The notes under the pieces were generated by a model. It was given only the letters and a program-made list of their open reading frames with translations, did not search any database and had not been told where the DNA came from. The position numbers were made by a program, and so were the translations under genes. Positions 1 to 12,068 of a DNA stretch of 64,000 nt are shown in pieces. The stretch lies in NCBI RefSeq assembly GCF_021130785.1, contig NC_060212.1:145973501-146037500 (forward strand), given 5' to 3'. This DNA comes from Homalodisca vitripennis. Lineage: Eukaryota; Arthropoda; Insecta; Hemiptera; Cicadellidae. Position 1 is the first letter of the stretch, and each line of letters opens with the position of its first letter.

Positions 1-3000
1 ACATGACATTCTTGAATACCCAGTTCACAACTGACTGACTATTTACAAGCTCGAATATGCGTCATTAAGAGTTTATGTACTGAACACTATTCGGACATTG
101 AAACAGTTCAGATTGTCCCAACCAAGTTAAGTATCACCACCAACCGTACTCTGTTGAGACATGACATTCTTGAATACCCAGTTCACAACTGACTATTTAC
201 AAGCTCAATATGCGTCATTAAGAGTTTATGTACTGAACACTATTCGGACATTGAAACAGTTCAGATTGTCCCAACCAAGTTAAGTATCACCACCAACCGT
301 ACTCTGTTGAGACATGACATTCTTGAATACCCAGTTCACAACTGACTATTTACAAGCTCAATATGCGTCATTAAGAGTTTATGTACTGAACACTATTCGG
401 ACATTGAAACAGTTCAGATTGTCCCAACCAAGTTAAGTATCACCACCAACCGTACTCTGTTGAGACATGACATTCTTGAATACCCAGTTCACAACTGACT
501 ATTTACAAGCTCAATATGCGTCATTAAGAGTTTATGTACTGAACACTATTCGGACATTGAAACAGTTCAGATTGTCCCAACCAAGTTAAGTATCACCACC
601 AACCGTACTCTGTTGAGACATGACATTCTTGAATACCCAGTTCACAACTGACTATTTACAAGCTCAATATGCGTCATTAAGAGTTTATGTACTGAACACT
701 ATTCGGACATTGAAACAGTTCAGATTGTCCCAACCAAGTTAAGTATCACCACCAACCGTACTCTGTTGAGACATGACATTCTTGAATACCCAGTTCACAA
801 CTGACTATTTACAAGCTCAATATGCGTCATTAAGAGTTTATGTACTGAACACTATTCGGACATTGAAACAGTTCAGATTGTCCCAACCAAGTTAAGTATC
901 ACCACCAACCGTACTCTGTTGAGACATGACATTCTTGAATACCCAGTTCACAACTGACTATTTACAAGCTCAATATGCGTCATTAAGAGTTTATGTACTG
1001 AACACTATTCGGACATTGAAACAGTTCAGATTGTCCCAACCAAGTTAAGTATCACCAACCAACCGTACTACTCTGTTGAGACATGACATTCTTGAATACC
1101 CAGTTCACAACTGACTATTTACAAGCTCAATATGCGTCATTAAGAGTTTATGTACTGAACACTATTCGGACATTGAAACAGTTCAGATTGTCCCAACCAA
1201 GTTAAGTATCACCAACACCCGTACTACTCTGTTGAGACATGACATTCTTGAATACCCAGTTCACAACTGACTATTTACAAGCTCAATATGCGTCATTAAG
1301 AGTTTATGTACTGAACACTATTCGGACATTGAAACAGTTCAGATTGTCCCAACCAAGTTAAGTATCACCACCAACCGTACTCTGTTGAGACATGACATTC
1401 TTGAATACCCAGTTCACAACTGACTATTTACAAGCTCAATATGCGTCATTAAGAGTTTATGTACTGAACACTATTCGGACATTGAAACAGTTCAGATTGT
1501 CCCAACCAAGTTAAGTATCACCACCAACCGTACTCTGTTGAGACATGACATTCTTGAATACCCAGTTCACAACTGACTATTTACAAGCTCAATATGCGTC
1601 ATTAAGAGTTTATGTACTGAACAACACATTGAAACAGTTCAGATTGTCCCAACCAAGTTAAGTATCACCACCAACCGTACTCTGTTGAGACATGACATTC
1701 TTGAATACCCAGTTCACAACTGACTATTTACAAGCTCAATATGCGTCATTAAGAGTTTATGTACTGAACACTATTCGGACATTGAAACAGTTCAGATTGT
1801 CCCAACCAAGTTAAGTATCACCACCAACCGTACTCTGTTGAGACATGACATTCTTGAATACCCAGTTCACAACTGACTATTTACAAGCTCAATATGCGTC
1901 ATTAAGAGTTTATGTACTGAACACTATTCGGACATTGAAACAGTTCAGATTGTCCCAACCAAGTTAAGTATCACCACCAACCGTACTCTGTTGAGACATG
2001 ACATTCTTGAATACCCAGTTCACAACTGACTATTTACAAGCTCAATATGCGTCATTAAGAGTTTATGTACTGAACACTATTCGGACATTGAAACAGTTCA
2101 GATTGTCCCAACCAAGTTAAGTATCACCACCAACCGTACTCTGTTGAGACATGACATTCTTGAATACCCAGTTCACAACTGACTATTTACGAAAAGCTCA
2201 CATGCGTCATTAAGAGTTTATGTACTGAACACTATTCGGACATTGAAACAGTTCAGATTGTCCCAACCAAGTTAAGTATCACCACCAACCGTACTCTGTT
2301 GAGACATGACATTCTTGAATACCCAGTTCACAACTGACTATTTACAAGCTCAATATGCGTCATTAAGAGTTTATGTACTGAACACTATTCGGACATTGAA
2401 ACAGTTCAGATTGTCCCAACCAAGTTAAGTATCACCACCAACCGTACTCTGTTGAGACATGACATTCTTGAATACCCAGTTCACAACTGACTATTTACAA
2501 GCTCAATATGCGTCATTAAGAGTTTATGTACTGAACACTATTCGGACATTGAAACAGTTCAGATTGTCCCAACCAAGTTAAGTATCACCACCAACCGTAC
2601 TCTGTTGAGACATGACATTCTTGAATACCCAGTTCACAACTGACTATTTACAAGTCAAAGTATCACCAGCACTGAACACTATTCGGACATTGAAACAGTT
2701 CAGATTGTCAGTTAAGTACAGTACCTTGAGACATGACATTCTTGAATACCCAGTTCACAACTGACTATTTACAAGCTCAATATGCGTCATTAAGAGTTTA
2801 TGTACTGAACACTATTCGGACATTGAAACAGTTCAGATTGTCCCAACCAAGTTAAGTATCACCACCAACCGTACTCTGTTGAGACATGACATTCTTGAAT
2901 ACCCAGTTCACAACTGACTATTTACAAGCTCAATATGCGTCATTAAGAGTTTATGCACTGAACACTATTCGGACATTGAAACAGTTCAGATTGTCCCAAC

Positions 3001-4109
3001 CAAGTTAAGTATCACCACCAACCGTACTCTGTTGAGACATGACATTCTTGAATACCCAGTTCACAACTGACTATTTACAAGCTCAATATGCGTCATTAAG
3101 AGTTTATGTACTGAACACTATTCGGACATTGAAACAGTTCAGATTGTCCCAACCAAGTTAAGTATCACCACCAACCGTACTCTGTTGAGACATGACATTC
3201 TTGAATACCCAGTTCACAACTGACTATTTACAAGCTCAATATGCGTCATTAAGAGTTTATGTACTGAACACTATTCGGACATTGAAACAGTTCAGATTGT
3301 CCCAACCAAGTTAAGTATCACCACCAACCGTACTCTGTTGAGACATGACATTCTTGAATACCCAGTTCACAACTGACTATTTACAAGCTCAATATGCGTC
3401 ATTAAGAGTTTATGTACTGAACACTATTCGGACATTGAAACAGTTCAGATTGTCCCAACCAAGTTAAGTATCACCACCAACCGTACTCTGTTGAGACATG
3501 ACATTCTTGAATACCCAGTTCACAACTGACTATTTACAAGCTCAATATGCGTCATTAAGAGTTTATGTACTGAACACTATTCGGACATTGAAACAGTTCA
3601 GATTGTCCCAACCAAGTTAAGTATCACCACCAACCGTACTCTGTTGAGACATGACATTCTTGAATACCCAGTTCACAACTGACTATTTACAAGCTCAATA
3701 TGCGTCATTAAGAGTTTATGTACTGAACACTATTCGGACATTGAAACAGTTCAGATTGTCCCAACCAAGTTAAGTATCACCACCAACCGTACTCTGTTGA
3801 GACATGACATTCTTGAATACCCAGTTCACAACTGACTATTTACAAGCTCAATATGCGTCATTAAGAGTTTATGCACTGAACACTATTCGGACATTGAAAC
3901 AGTTCAGATTGTCCCAACCAAGTTAAGTATCACCACCAACCGTACTCTGTTAAGACATGACATTCTTGAATACCCAGTTCACAACTGACTATTTACAAGC
4001 TCAATGTGCGTCATTAAGAGTTTATGTACTGAACACTATTCGGACATTGAAACAGTTCAGATTGTCCCAACCAAGTTAAGTATCACCACCAACCGTACTA
4101 CTCTGTTGG
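1..4109. repeat. 153-bp satellite array, about 27 copies
   Basis: A unit beginning ACATGACATTCTTGAATACC recurs at 1, 159, 312, 465, 618 and so on to 3956, with a regular 153-bp step. Most units are almost identical, so the array is well homogenised. Exceptions: unit 1 has a 4-bp GACT duplication, units near 1060 and 1217 and the final one carry an extra ACT before CTGTTG, the unit near 1620 has a short deletion, and the unit at about 2611-2732 is short and rearranged. The array is already in phase at position 1, so it continues off the left edge. It ends at about 4109, where the sequence changes abruptly to AT-rich unique DNA. Every frame is closed, so it is non-coding. Function unknown; centromeric, subtelomeric or interstitial satellite are all possible. 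Confidence 0.98.
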
Positions 4110-4823
4110 AGAATTTTTTGAATTTTTTTTAAATATTTGTTTATAAACTCAGATTTTGGGGTCATATAATACTTGTATTTCTTTATTAAAATTTAGTTTT
4201 TTTAATTAGTATGTTAATTTCAGAAATTATTTTTGACAAGTAATATATTCATTAGCTAAGCGTCATTTTTGTAAGAACATTCAAGAAATAAAAATAAATA
4301 AATAAAACGTGATTAAATTTGATGAGAGTAGTTATAATTAAGATCAACTGCTTCTTACTCTGATAGTCAATGGAATCTGCTCGGAACGCTCTTTTCATAT
4401 ATAACACTTAACTGCCACAATTACTCTTTTATTTCCATTGTTGCACCATATAACAGTGTACTTTATTACTGGCGTGTAAAGTATTTTGGTACGAGATCAT
4501 GATTCGCCCGAAGGCAAATAAGTAGATTCGTCGCATGCTAAGAATTTTGGACGAGGATTGAACGATACTTTTCAAACATGCTACAAAATAGTTATTGAGA
4601 AGAACAATAAAAAATCAATTATATGCTTCACGCAATTAAACAGTAGTTTTTCATACTTATACTTCTACAGGGTAGAAATACGCCAAACCACGTGACGCAT
4701 AAGAGGCTTCGCTAAGGCTGCATGTAAAAGTGGAAGTCTCGACTTCTCATTTCATTCGGCTCCATCTGTTATGTCTTATGTTCTTATTATTATTCCCAGT
4801 TTGTTTACAAATTTATTCACTTC
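4110..4823. other. AT-rich intergenic DNA with one dispersed-repeat motif
   Basis: No gene is visible. At about 4690-4712 lies GACGCATAAGAGGCTTCGCT, a variant of a motif that recurs elsewhere in the window (5420, 9412, 30885 on the opposite strand, and 45265). Confidence 0.6.
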
Positions 4824-5250
4824 TTGGCAATTCTTTGGGGTAAAGCCAGTAACTCCAACATCGAAATTCTCCAACGTTTTCAGTCTAAAGTCCTTCGGAA
4901 CATCCTGGAAGCTCCGTGGTATATAACTAATCAATTAATACATCAAGACACCAAAATTCCCACAGTAAAAGAGGAAATAACTCGCTACAGCAAGAAGTAC
5001 CAAGACAAGCTGTATTCTCATCCGAACTATCTTGCGATGAACCTGTTGGATAATAGTGCGTCAGTTACACGTCTGAAGAGACACTCAATCCTGGACTTAC
5101 CTCTTAGGTTCTAATTTCAAACTTTCTTGTTTATTTGTGTTAGCTCTATCGCTGGATAGAGTCTAACTCGTGTTAATTTATTATTTTATCTAATTTACTT
5201 ATTGTTCTAAGAATGTCTGAACAGATTGTAAATAAAATTGTAAAAAAAAT
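4824..5250 (+). pseudogene. 3' end of a jockey-like non-LTR retrotransposon (RT C-terminus and 3' UTR)
   Basis: A 96-codon open frame ends with a stop at 5112-5114. It has the C-terminal signature of jockey-clade insect reverse-transcriptase ORFs: WGKASNSNIEILQRFQSKVL, then NILEAPWY, IPTVKEEI, and a closing DLPLRF. These follow the catalytic core in intact elements; the RT core and endonuclease are absent, so the copy is 5' truncated. The upstream sequence does not extend the homology. After the stop comes an AT-rich 3' UTR to an A-rich end near 5250, which fits target-primed integration. The ATG at 4824 is only an internal methionine, not a true start. It is a dead fragment. The clade call rests on remembered family motifs. 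Confidence 0.85.
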
Positions 5251-5460
5251 TTCTCCTTGCCATTATGGTTCCCACGGAGTGATATACACCATTATCGAAC
5301 TCGTTTTTCTTATATAAAAATGAAGCTTCGTCTAAAATTTCAATTTTATACATTAGTTCGCTCTCCAGATATTGTGGAACAAACAGACGGACAGACATAC
5401 AGAAATTAATTTGTTCCTGCCTCACGTGTGACTGGCTTTGCTAACGCTCGGGAAAAGAAA
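5251..5460 (-). repeat. Dispersed repeat fragment (GGCTTTGCTAACGC family)
   Basis: Contains ACAGACGGACAGACATAC followed by CACGTGTGACTGGCTTTGCT. The same pairing of a GACAGACAGA-like stretch with a GGCTTTGCTAA motif occurs at 9400-9620 and 45255-45440. No coding capacity is seen. It is probably a non-autonomous element or a LINE/SINE tail of unknown class. Confidence 0.5.
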
Positions 5461-7101
5461 AAAGCACAATATTAAAAACAATAGGCACATATGAAATACA
5501 GTCGGTTTCAATGCAGTTTGATGAAAATAATTATTTACCGAATCTTATTGTATTATTGCGATACGCCTTGATAAGACTAGCCAAACCATCTGTTTAATTA
5601 AACTTTTGCTATCACATATACAGTGTTCAATATAGGCTCTCTATATTGGATTCCAAAAATTTAGACTTCCAGATAAAGTTAATTAATACCTTAAAACTTT
5701 AAAAACTTTGTACCGAACAATTATGAGGTAGGTAAGCAAATGTTACAATGCTCGAAACATTCATTTTCAGACTGTATACAATTAAATTTCATCACTAAGA
5801 ACATCAAATTTTGATTTTTTTTAAACAGATAATTGGGAATAATTAATTTCAAACCTCTTTTTAATTATTAAACCAAAATTAGTATCACAGTTTCTTTTTA
5901 GAAGCTATTTAACATCATGTATTACAGCTAGACAGTTATTGTACAGTCTAGTTTAAACCATTAACAATTATTATTTGTTTATATTTATGACCGTATATCT
6001 ACTTTCGAAAGTTCAATAAAACTGTAAAATGTATTTTGAACACTACAATAAGTTTAAGGTTAATTATGAGACTGCCCTAATTTCGTCTTGCGAGATAAGA
6101 CATTTTTTACCTTTTTTTTGAATAGTAAACATAATAACTATTAGTATATTTAATCACACCACGACCATATTCATACCATGGTTCAAAAAGGCTCGAGTTG
6201 AAGTTATTTAAATATACGAAAGATATTCTCTCTTTTCTGCCAAAAAGAAGAGCCATCAATATTCCAGCAGTAAGGACCCCATCGTGTTTTCCAGGCACGA
6301 TCCCTTTCTCGATTTACTCTTTAACGGCCTCCATCCCCTTCCCGGGGAACAGTCGATTCTCACACTCCCGGGAGGCTGGGATTTACAACTCCCAAGCTAA
6401 ATAAACGTCACACATTCCTCACTGTACTCTCAACTCGGATACCAACATCCTGCTCCGTAGGATCTTACCTTACACCAAGCTTGATCTTTTGTATAGTTTC
6501 TTGAATTAACGCATCATTTAATGAAGATGATTTCTAGATGTGTTCATCCGTTGTTACATTCGATTTCTGAACATCTCGGAAAAACTAAATGATTTTTCTC
6601 CTTAAACTAGTTTCCTTACCTACGATTAGAATCCCCTTAAAAACCTGAAACTCTAAATGGAAAAATGCAACTTCCCTTAACACACTCAAAGTAGGAATTG
6701 ATATTCCTTAAATAAATCCAGTTTTGATATTGCACAAAAATTCATTTCCATTCAAAATGTTGATAACGTTGTTACATACGAGGTAAAAATACATGAATTA
6801 TTCTTAAATTAGTAAACAATGTACAAGAAAATACTATATATTTCTCTTCCCAAAAATATTTTTAAGTGCTTCAAACCCATTAAATGTATCAATCTTTAAG
6901 TCCATTAAAATCTGACATTAACTGTAGAATAGGAGTAAGGAGATTCCCATGTCTCTTCCCCTCTGTTAATAAACATAATTAAAAACCCTGCTGCTCTCTA
7001 ACCGAGAGGTCACTCGTTCAATTGCAGAGAGTCCAATAAAAATTTGCAAATGATTTGTTCAATTTTCCATTTCAAATCAATTGCCGCTGTAGTGCAATCA
7101 A
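5461..7101. other. No gene recognised; small GC-richer patch at 6290-6480
   Basis: AT-rich sequence without splice-bounded exons or protein homology that I recognise. The patch at 6290-6480 (CCCGGGAGGCTGGGATT and neighbours) is locally GC-rich. The two short opposing open frames over it (6107-6404) look like chance. Confidence 0.5.
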
Positions 7102-7190
7102 CTCGCCTTCGGCTCGCTGGGGGGCTACGCCCCCAGGTCCCTAAGTGAGGTGTCGCTAAATTCGGGGATAAGTGGAATTGGGTGACAGAG
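7102..7190 (+). repeat. GC-rich hairpin repeat, left inverted copy
   Basis: Starts CTCGCCTTCGGCTCGC and contains GGGGGCTACGCCCCC, which folds on itself. An inverted copy lies at 11980-12068. Similarity continues inward through GGATAAGTGGAATT. Together they could be terminal inverted repeats of a decayed element of about 5 kb, or two independent copies of a dispersed repeat in opposite orientation. No clear target-site duplication is visible. Confidence 0.7.
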
Positions 7191-8250
7191 TAAGCCCGGA
7201 CATTAGATTAGAGGTTAGGGAGTTTAAAGTAGACCTATTGAATTGAATTTTCCGGATTTAACCAACGTTTTGACTTTGAGGGCGTTTTGTGGCTGAACCG
7301 TTAGAGATAAGAGAAAAAGTGACCGGACCTTTCCTGTAGGAAATTTAAAATTGGAGGGTTATTCTGCTATCAGATTTAAGGTACTACCTCTGGTTTAGCC
7401 GGTACAGAGCTTGGGAGAAATGACTGCACTGGTCAGCTATTGTGAACCGTTTAGTCTAAATAAAAAAAAACCGACCAGCTTTCAAATATGTTCATGGTGT
7501 TTCACATTCTAAGCAAAAATTGCACCAAATTTTAAATTTCTAGCATAACAGGAAGTGGATTAGACTCTGTACTGAGTAAATCTTCCCACCAGAGCGTTAT
7601 GAGACAAGCTGTTTTATTAGTCTTAGATGTTTCCTGCACCTATCATATTTTGGTCTGAACAGCGCCCTTATAAAGTCCCCTGTAAAGTATAATCTTATAA
7701 AAGCCCACTTTAAAGACTAATACATACACACTACACTGACTTCAATGACCCGACCACTTTTCTGTCCCCTAGTCCTACCTCACTCTTCGACCTACCCACT
7801 ACGAACATGTGATCTCGATATGTCGGCACTATCGCGTCAATTAATGGGAAGGTTATTCGAGATTATCACCTTGTTAAGCATTCACCCAGGATATAATACG
7901 GGGCAGGATAGCCGATTGTCCGAAGATAGTGCGGCGAGGCCGGGGTCCCAGGGACAATGGGCGCTATTGAGCCCGTGACTTCTCCCATGCCACGCCGCTA
8001 CCCTGTGGGTTTCGCCAACTTTCGATGTTCCAGATATTAGAAGAGCCTCGTTAAACTTGTATTATATGTATCCTAATTGCGGGAGAGAGTTATCCAGAAC
8101 ATTATAAACGATGCAGAACTGGCGGAGAAAACGTTTTTACACGCATTGGAAATTTTCACATATTACTGGTTACGAAAAAAATCAATAATGAAGTAAACAT
8201 TTAGATTCTCTACGTTAAACCTACTCCTGTATAATTGAGAAGCATGCTAG
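7191..8250. other. No gene recognised
   Basis: Interior of the interval between the two GC hairpin repeats. An open frame at 7745-7978 lies in a mildly GC-rich stretch but matches nothing I know and has no splice or codon signature that stands out. Confidence 0.5.
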
Positions 8251-8570
8251 ACTCTGCGACAGGGGAAACCCCTGTGGCGGATATTTAAGGAATAACGTAG
8301 AGAGGAAAAATAACGGGTAGATTGGAGAAGAGAATGAAATAAAACTTCAGCGATAATACATAATCTTGTATATTTAAAAATAACTAAAAGCGATATAACT
8401 GGGTAGAGTACAAGATAAATCTCCTGCGACAAAATATAAACCTGTGACGGATATTTGGGGAAAAAAAAAAAAAAAAAAAAAAAGAGGAAACGTTCGTTTG
8501 GGGGCAGGTTCTGCGACAAGGTATATCCCTGTGGCGGATATTTTGGGATAACGAAAAGAGGAAACACACT
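8251..8570. repeat. Three degenerate copies of a short repeat, with an A23 run
   Basis: The pattern CTGCGACA...CCTGTG(G/A)CGGATATTT, followed by GGATAACG or GGAA, occurs at about 8256, 8428 and 8510 on the plus strand. The middle copy is interrupted by a run of about 23 A (8460-8482). The lysine- or phenylalanine-rich open frames over this stretch come from the A run and are not genes. Confidence 0.7.
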
Positions 8571-8700
8571 GTTTAAAACAAAGGAAACACGAGAAGAATA
8601 TAATAAAAAGACAATAATACTAAATAAATATGTCTGATAACCCAAAATTTACAACTGACAAACATTCTAGACGATTACAATATAGTTTTAAGTAGCTGTT

Positions 8701-8756
8701 AGGGTATCACTAACAGGGTATCAACTTATGTTAGTGATATCCTGCATTATTGCAGG
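8701..8756. other. Two overlapping small hairpins
   Basis: AGGGTATCACTAAC (8701-8714) pairs with GTTAGTGATATCCT (8730-8743) with one G-T wobble, and CCTGCA TTAT TGCAGG (8741-8756) forms a second stem. There is no nearby gene to suggest a regulatory role. Confidence 0.6.
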
Positions 8757-9399
8757 ATTGTAGTGAATTACATACGATCGTAATAACCTTGACGAGTACC
8801 GTTACGAACTTTATTGAGCGCGTGTTAGTTTTTTACATTATTTTATCTACGACAAATACCATATAGTACATTTAAAAAACTATTTATGTCCTATACATTC
8901 CAATACTACTATTTCTATGTTCAAGAATCTTACTGACATCACTATAGTAACAGCCGAAGTAAGTTGAACAATTGTGTATCTAACCAAAGTGTCAAGAAGA
9001 AAATGTTGTGTTCAGTACCGTAGTGTAGTTGAATATGTAATATCAACGACACTATGAAACAAGTGTTGGACGAATTCAATGCTATACATGCAGTTTGCTA
9101 CGTTCTCTATAAAAAGTAAATACATAGCCCCATTGGAAAGGCTGATGAAAGCGCTATCCGACGGCCGTTTTAGTACTACTATTGGTGGGATCTATCGCAA
9201 CACTCGCGAAATCTGTTGACTGGCCCCAGTAACTAATCTCAGTAAGACGTCTAGGTTAAGATTGTCTGGTTCCTATTACCCTCAAGGCGGTGGTAACCAC
9301 AAACTGTGTATGAGTTCATCTACATTCTGAGAAACTGTTTAAAAGGCAATTTAATTTCAAAACATCCATAGATTTAAAAATATAGCACAGGGTTAAAAT

Positions 9400-9625
9400 A
9401 GTCCAACACATGTCGCATAACAGGCTTTGCTGAATTTACCAAAGATTAATTTGTTCTCGATATCTCCTATGGATATTTAGACTTCACTAACGCTAGACCA
9501 TGGAGGGACATGCACCATCTCCCAACTCTATAATGCCTTATGTATATAAATGAAGTTTCATTACTTAAAATGAATTAAATTCATTCTCGAGATACCTTAT
9601 GACAGACAGAAGAGACAACGCCCTT
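9400..9625. repeat. Dispersed repeat fragment with GTCGCATAACAGGCTTTGCT
   Basis: The motif at about 9415 matches those at 45265 and, more loosely, 5420. Downstream are TTCTCGAGATACC and a GACAGACAGA stretch, also found with the other copies. Non-coding. Confidence 0.55.
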
Positions 9626-9700
9626 GAGTGACAAAATATCGTGAAGATAGATAATTGAAATCGATATTGGCCTCATACATGAGAGGTTCAAACAAAATTT

Positions 9701-9904
9701 CAAACTTATATTTCAATACGTTCTCGAGATATTAGATGGAAAAGAAACTTCGTCAGCCCTCCGAGTGATAGGTTGGGCTGAGTTGGGTCAATCAACATCA
9801 ATGTTTTTCAAACTTATATTTCAATACGTTCTCGAGATATTAGATGGAAAAGAAACTTCGTCAGTCCACCAAGTGATAGGTTGGGCTGAGTTGGGTAAAT
9901 CAAC
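9701..9904 (+). repeat. Direct duplication of a 108-bp segment
   Basis: CAAACTTATATTTCAATACG begins at 9701 and again at 9809. Each is followed by TTCTCGAGATATTAGATGGA, then GTGATAGGTTGGGCTGAGTT. The two copies differ at only a few positions, so the duplication is recent relative to the surrounding decay. Confidence 0.9.
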
Positions 9905-10841
9905 AACGTTAGGTATCGAGAAAATATAGTGATAGTCTAATAGTTAGATTTAAGATCTTTGCAAACAAAGTTAATAAATTCAGCCAACGTGATGTGAGAC
10001 GGGCCACACCCCGCCACCATTCTCGTGTAACAAAGGAGTCAGAAGGTGAGACAGGAAACATTCTTCATACCAGGACTCCAGGAGGTTCTCACATCACTCA
10101 GCGGGGCTCATAACATATTTCTGCTGGGAGTACAAGGTTATTCAAATATGGTTCCCGTGGAAATCACGAATATTTTTGCGAATTCGAAATTGAGCTTGAT
10201 GATTCATTGATGTGATTTCTCCATCATCGTTCCTGAGGAAGATCCAAAAACCATCGATCCATCTTTACGCATGACTTTATGTACAGACAAATTGTCAGCG
10301 AAAGCTTTTTTCGAAAGCCAGAATAAAATAGTACAATAACTTGTGATCGCATCGGTTGAACTTACCTTGCTCTTCCGAGTCTTTGCGTTTCTAAAGAATA
10401 CTGATATTGTTTTGGGAAAATATAGTTAAAACGATATCTGAGAAATATCCTTTTTTTTTTGGTACTGAAATTCACGGAAAGGTGTAATTATTGGACTTTT
10501 CAAACAGGGAGTTTTTTGGTTTGGAACATAAGGGAACATCATTTTTCATTTTGCACTGGATCAAACTTTTTAAGTGCTTTTGCGGTATTCATCGCTGCAA
10601 GACAAACCATTTAAAATTAATTACATCTTGACTGATGTTTACGTTTAATATTTTAGTATCTTTGTGAACCATCCTCCAATGAATGTGAAGAGTCACTAAC
10701 TACCCTAAAAACTATTTCTTAGGTCCAGTACGCATTTAGAAAGTTTACTATTCCCAATTTGAGCCAAGAAAAAAATATTCACTCGTCTACAACAGAACAT
10801 ACATAGTGGCTTTTTGAAACTGTAAACCTGCGCCATGTATA
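9905..10841. other. No gene recognised
   Basis: AT-rich DNA with ordinary base composition and no exon-like segment, tandem repeat or recognisable element. Confidence 0.5.
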
Positions 10842-11101
10842 CAGGGTTTGAACCGTTTCATTTTGGATTTGCGACTCCGTATTCTCCTAATAGCCATTTA
10901 ATTTGGTGTACTACCCGACCTATACTGTCAATAAGATTGATTGTCTTCTGACTCTTTGTAGGCCTTCTCCCTGATGTTACATACGAGTAAATCTGATATT
11001 AATTAATTCAAAAAGTAAATATTTGGTGTGGTAATATACCAATTGTTAGTCCTTTGTCTGTATCTTTTAGAAAATATTTGGTTAACTTTAAGAACACCCT
11101 G
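10842..11101. mobile_element. MITE of about 260 bp, mariner-like ends
   Basis: The left end reads TA-CAGGGTTTGAAC and the right end GAACACCCTG-TA, giving short inverted ends (CAGGGTxTT) flanked by TA on both sides, in fact TATA on both sides. TA target sites and CAGGG ends are typical of Tc1/mariner-derived MITEs. There is no coding capacity. The terminal repeats are short, so the assignment is tentative. Confidence 0.5.
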
Positions 11102-11103
11102 TA

Positions 11104-11979
11104 TAACCCTGCACTGCTACGTTCGGACGCAATAACTTGATAATCCTACATATCCTATTTTAAAATCACGAGAATACGAAATTAAGTTACAGATTTTTCC
11201 CTATTTGGAACTCCATCAGTTTCCCTTCCGATGTTGACATGAATGCTGCATACCGCGAGTGTCCCGGCTCCTATAACCCTTTGCTGGGAGAAGGCCAACA
11301 AGGAGACAGATGAGATGGGAGGGTGAAGATGGAGAGCCGTTGATATTATTTATGTTTCGGGAAGGAGAAGGGTCTGGGGAGCCAACTCGTTGTTTGCCGT
11401 GTCTGGAACGGGGCGTGGGGTGGCGCTGTTTACACTGGTCGAGAGAGAGGGGGACACACACGTGTACGCTCACTAACACACTCGTACACGTCCCCCCGTA
11501 TCATTGACACCGGCAATGGGGTGGTGTCTGGACCCGAACTCAATTGTCTAGACACGAGATCAAACTGAGATACCGCTATTGGCTTCCACGCGCATTCGTC
11601 GATGAACGGAAAATTACAGATCCAAAAGTATGGCCAAGTGGTTGAGGAAGTTGCAGGAATTACTAAGCTATACTGCCAACACCTTACTTAAGTGCCTTGA
11701 GTTAGTTAAACGTAATAGCCAGGTTATTATTGTCTATTTATTCTAATAGCACAAACATATTTCTCCAAAATGACAATGATACTGGAGTTATTACTCCAGT
11801 AATAACAACAATACTTTGTTAGCTCCGGTAACTATAAACCCTCTCTTAGAGAACTTTCTGGTATGGCCAAATAACCTCCAGCGTAAATTGAAATCCCTGA
11901 TGAAATTATTCTGCTGATAAATTTTATTGATTTATATGAAGTAATCTGAAGGTAATAAAATAGCTCGTCATAACCCTCT
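11104..11979. other. GC-richer patch (11216-11510) in otherwise AT-rich DNA, no gene recognised
   Basis: The patch contains CpG-bearing and purine-rich stretches such as GGGAAGGAGAAGGGTCTGGG and GTGTACGCTCACTAACACAC. It could be an old element fragment or an unrecognised exon or promoter. The opposing open frames at 11216-11507 give no homology I recognise. Confidence 0.4.
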
Positions 11980-12068
11980 GGACCTGTCATGGAATTCCGC
12001 TTATCCTCGGATTTGGAAATAACCCCAGTTAGGAGCCTGGGGGCGTAGCCCCAGCGAGCCGAAGGCGA
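11980..12068 (-). repeat. GC-rich hairpin repeat, right inverted copy
   Basis: Reverse complement of the repeat at 7102-7190: reads GCCTGGGGGCGTAGCCCC then AGCGAGCCGAAGGCGA on the plus strand, with GGAATTCCGCTTATCC on its inner side matching the inner side of the left copy. See that entry for interpretation. Confidence 0.7.

Noticed and set aside
1..4109. CRISPR array or telomere repeat
   Set aside because: Units are contiguous 153-bp copies without unique spacers, and no TTAGG-type telomere repeat is present. The context is a eukaryotic nuclear genome.
8384..8645. Phe/Lys-rich opposing frames
   Set aside because: Created by the A23 run at 8460-8482 in a degenerate repeat.
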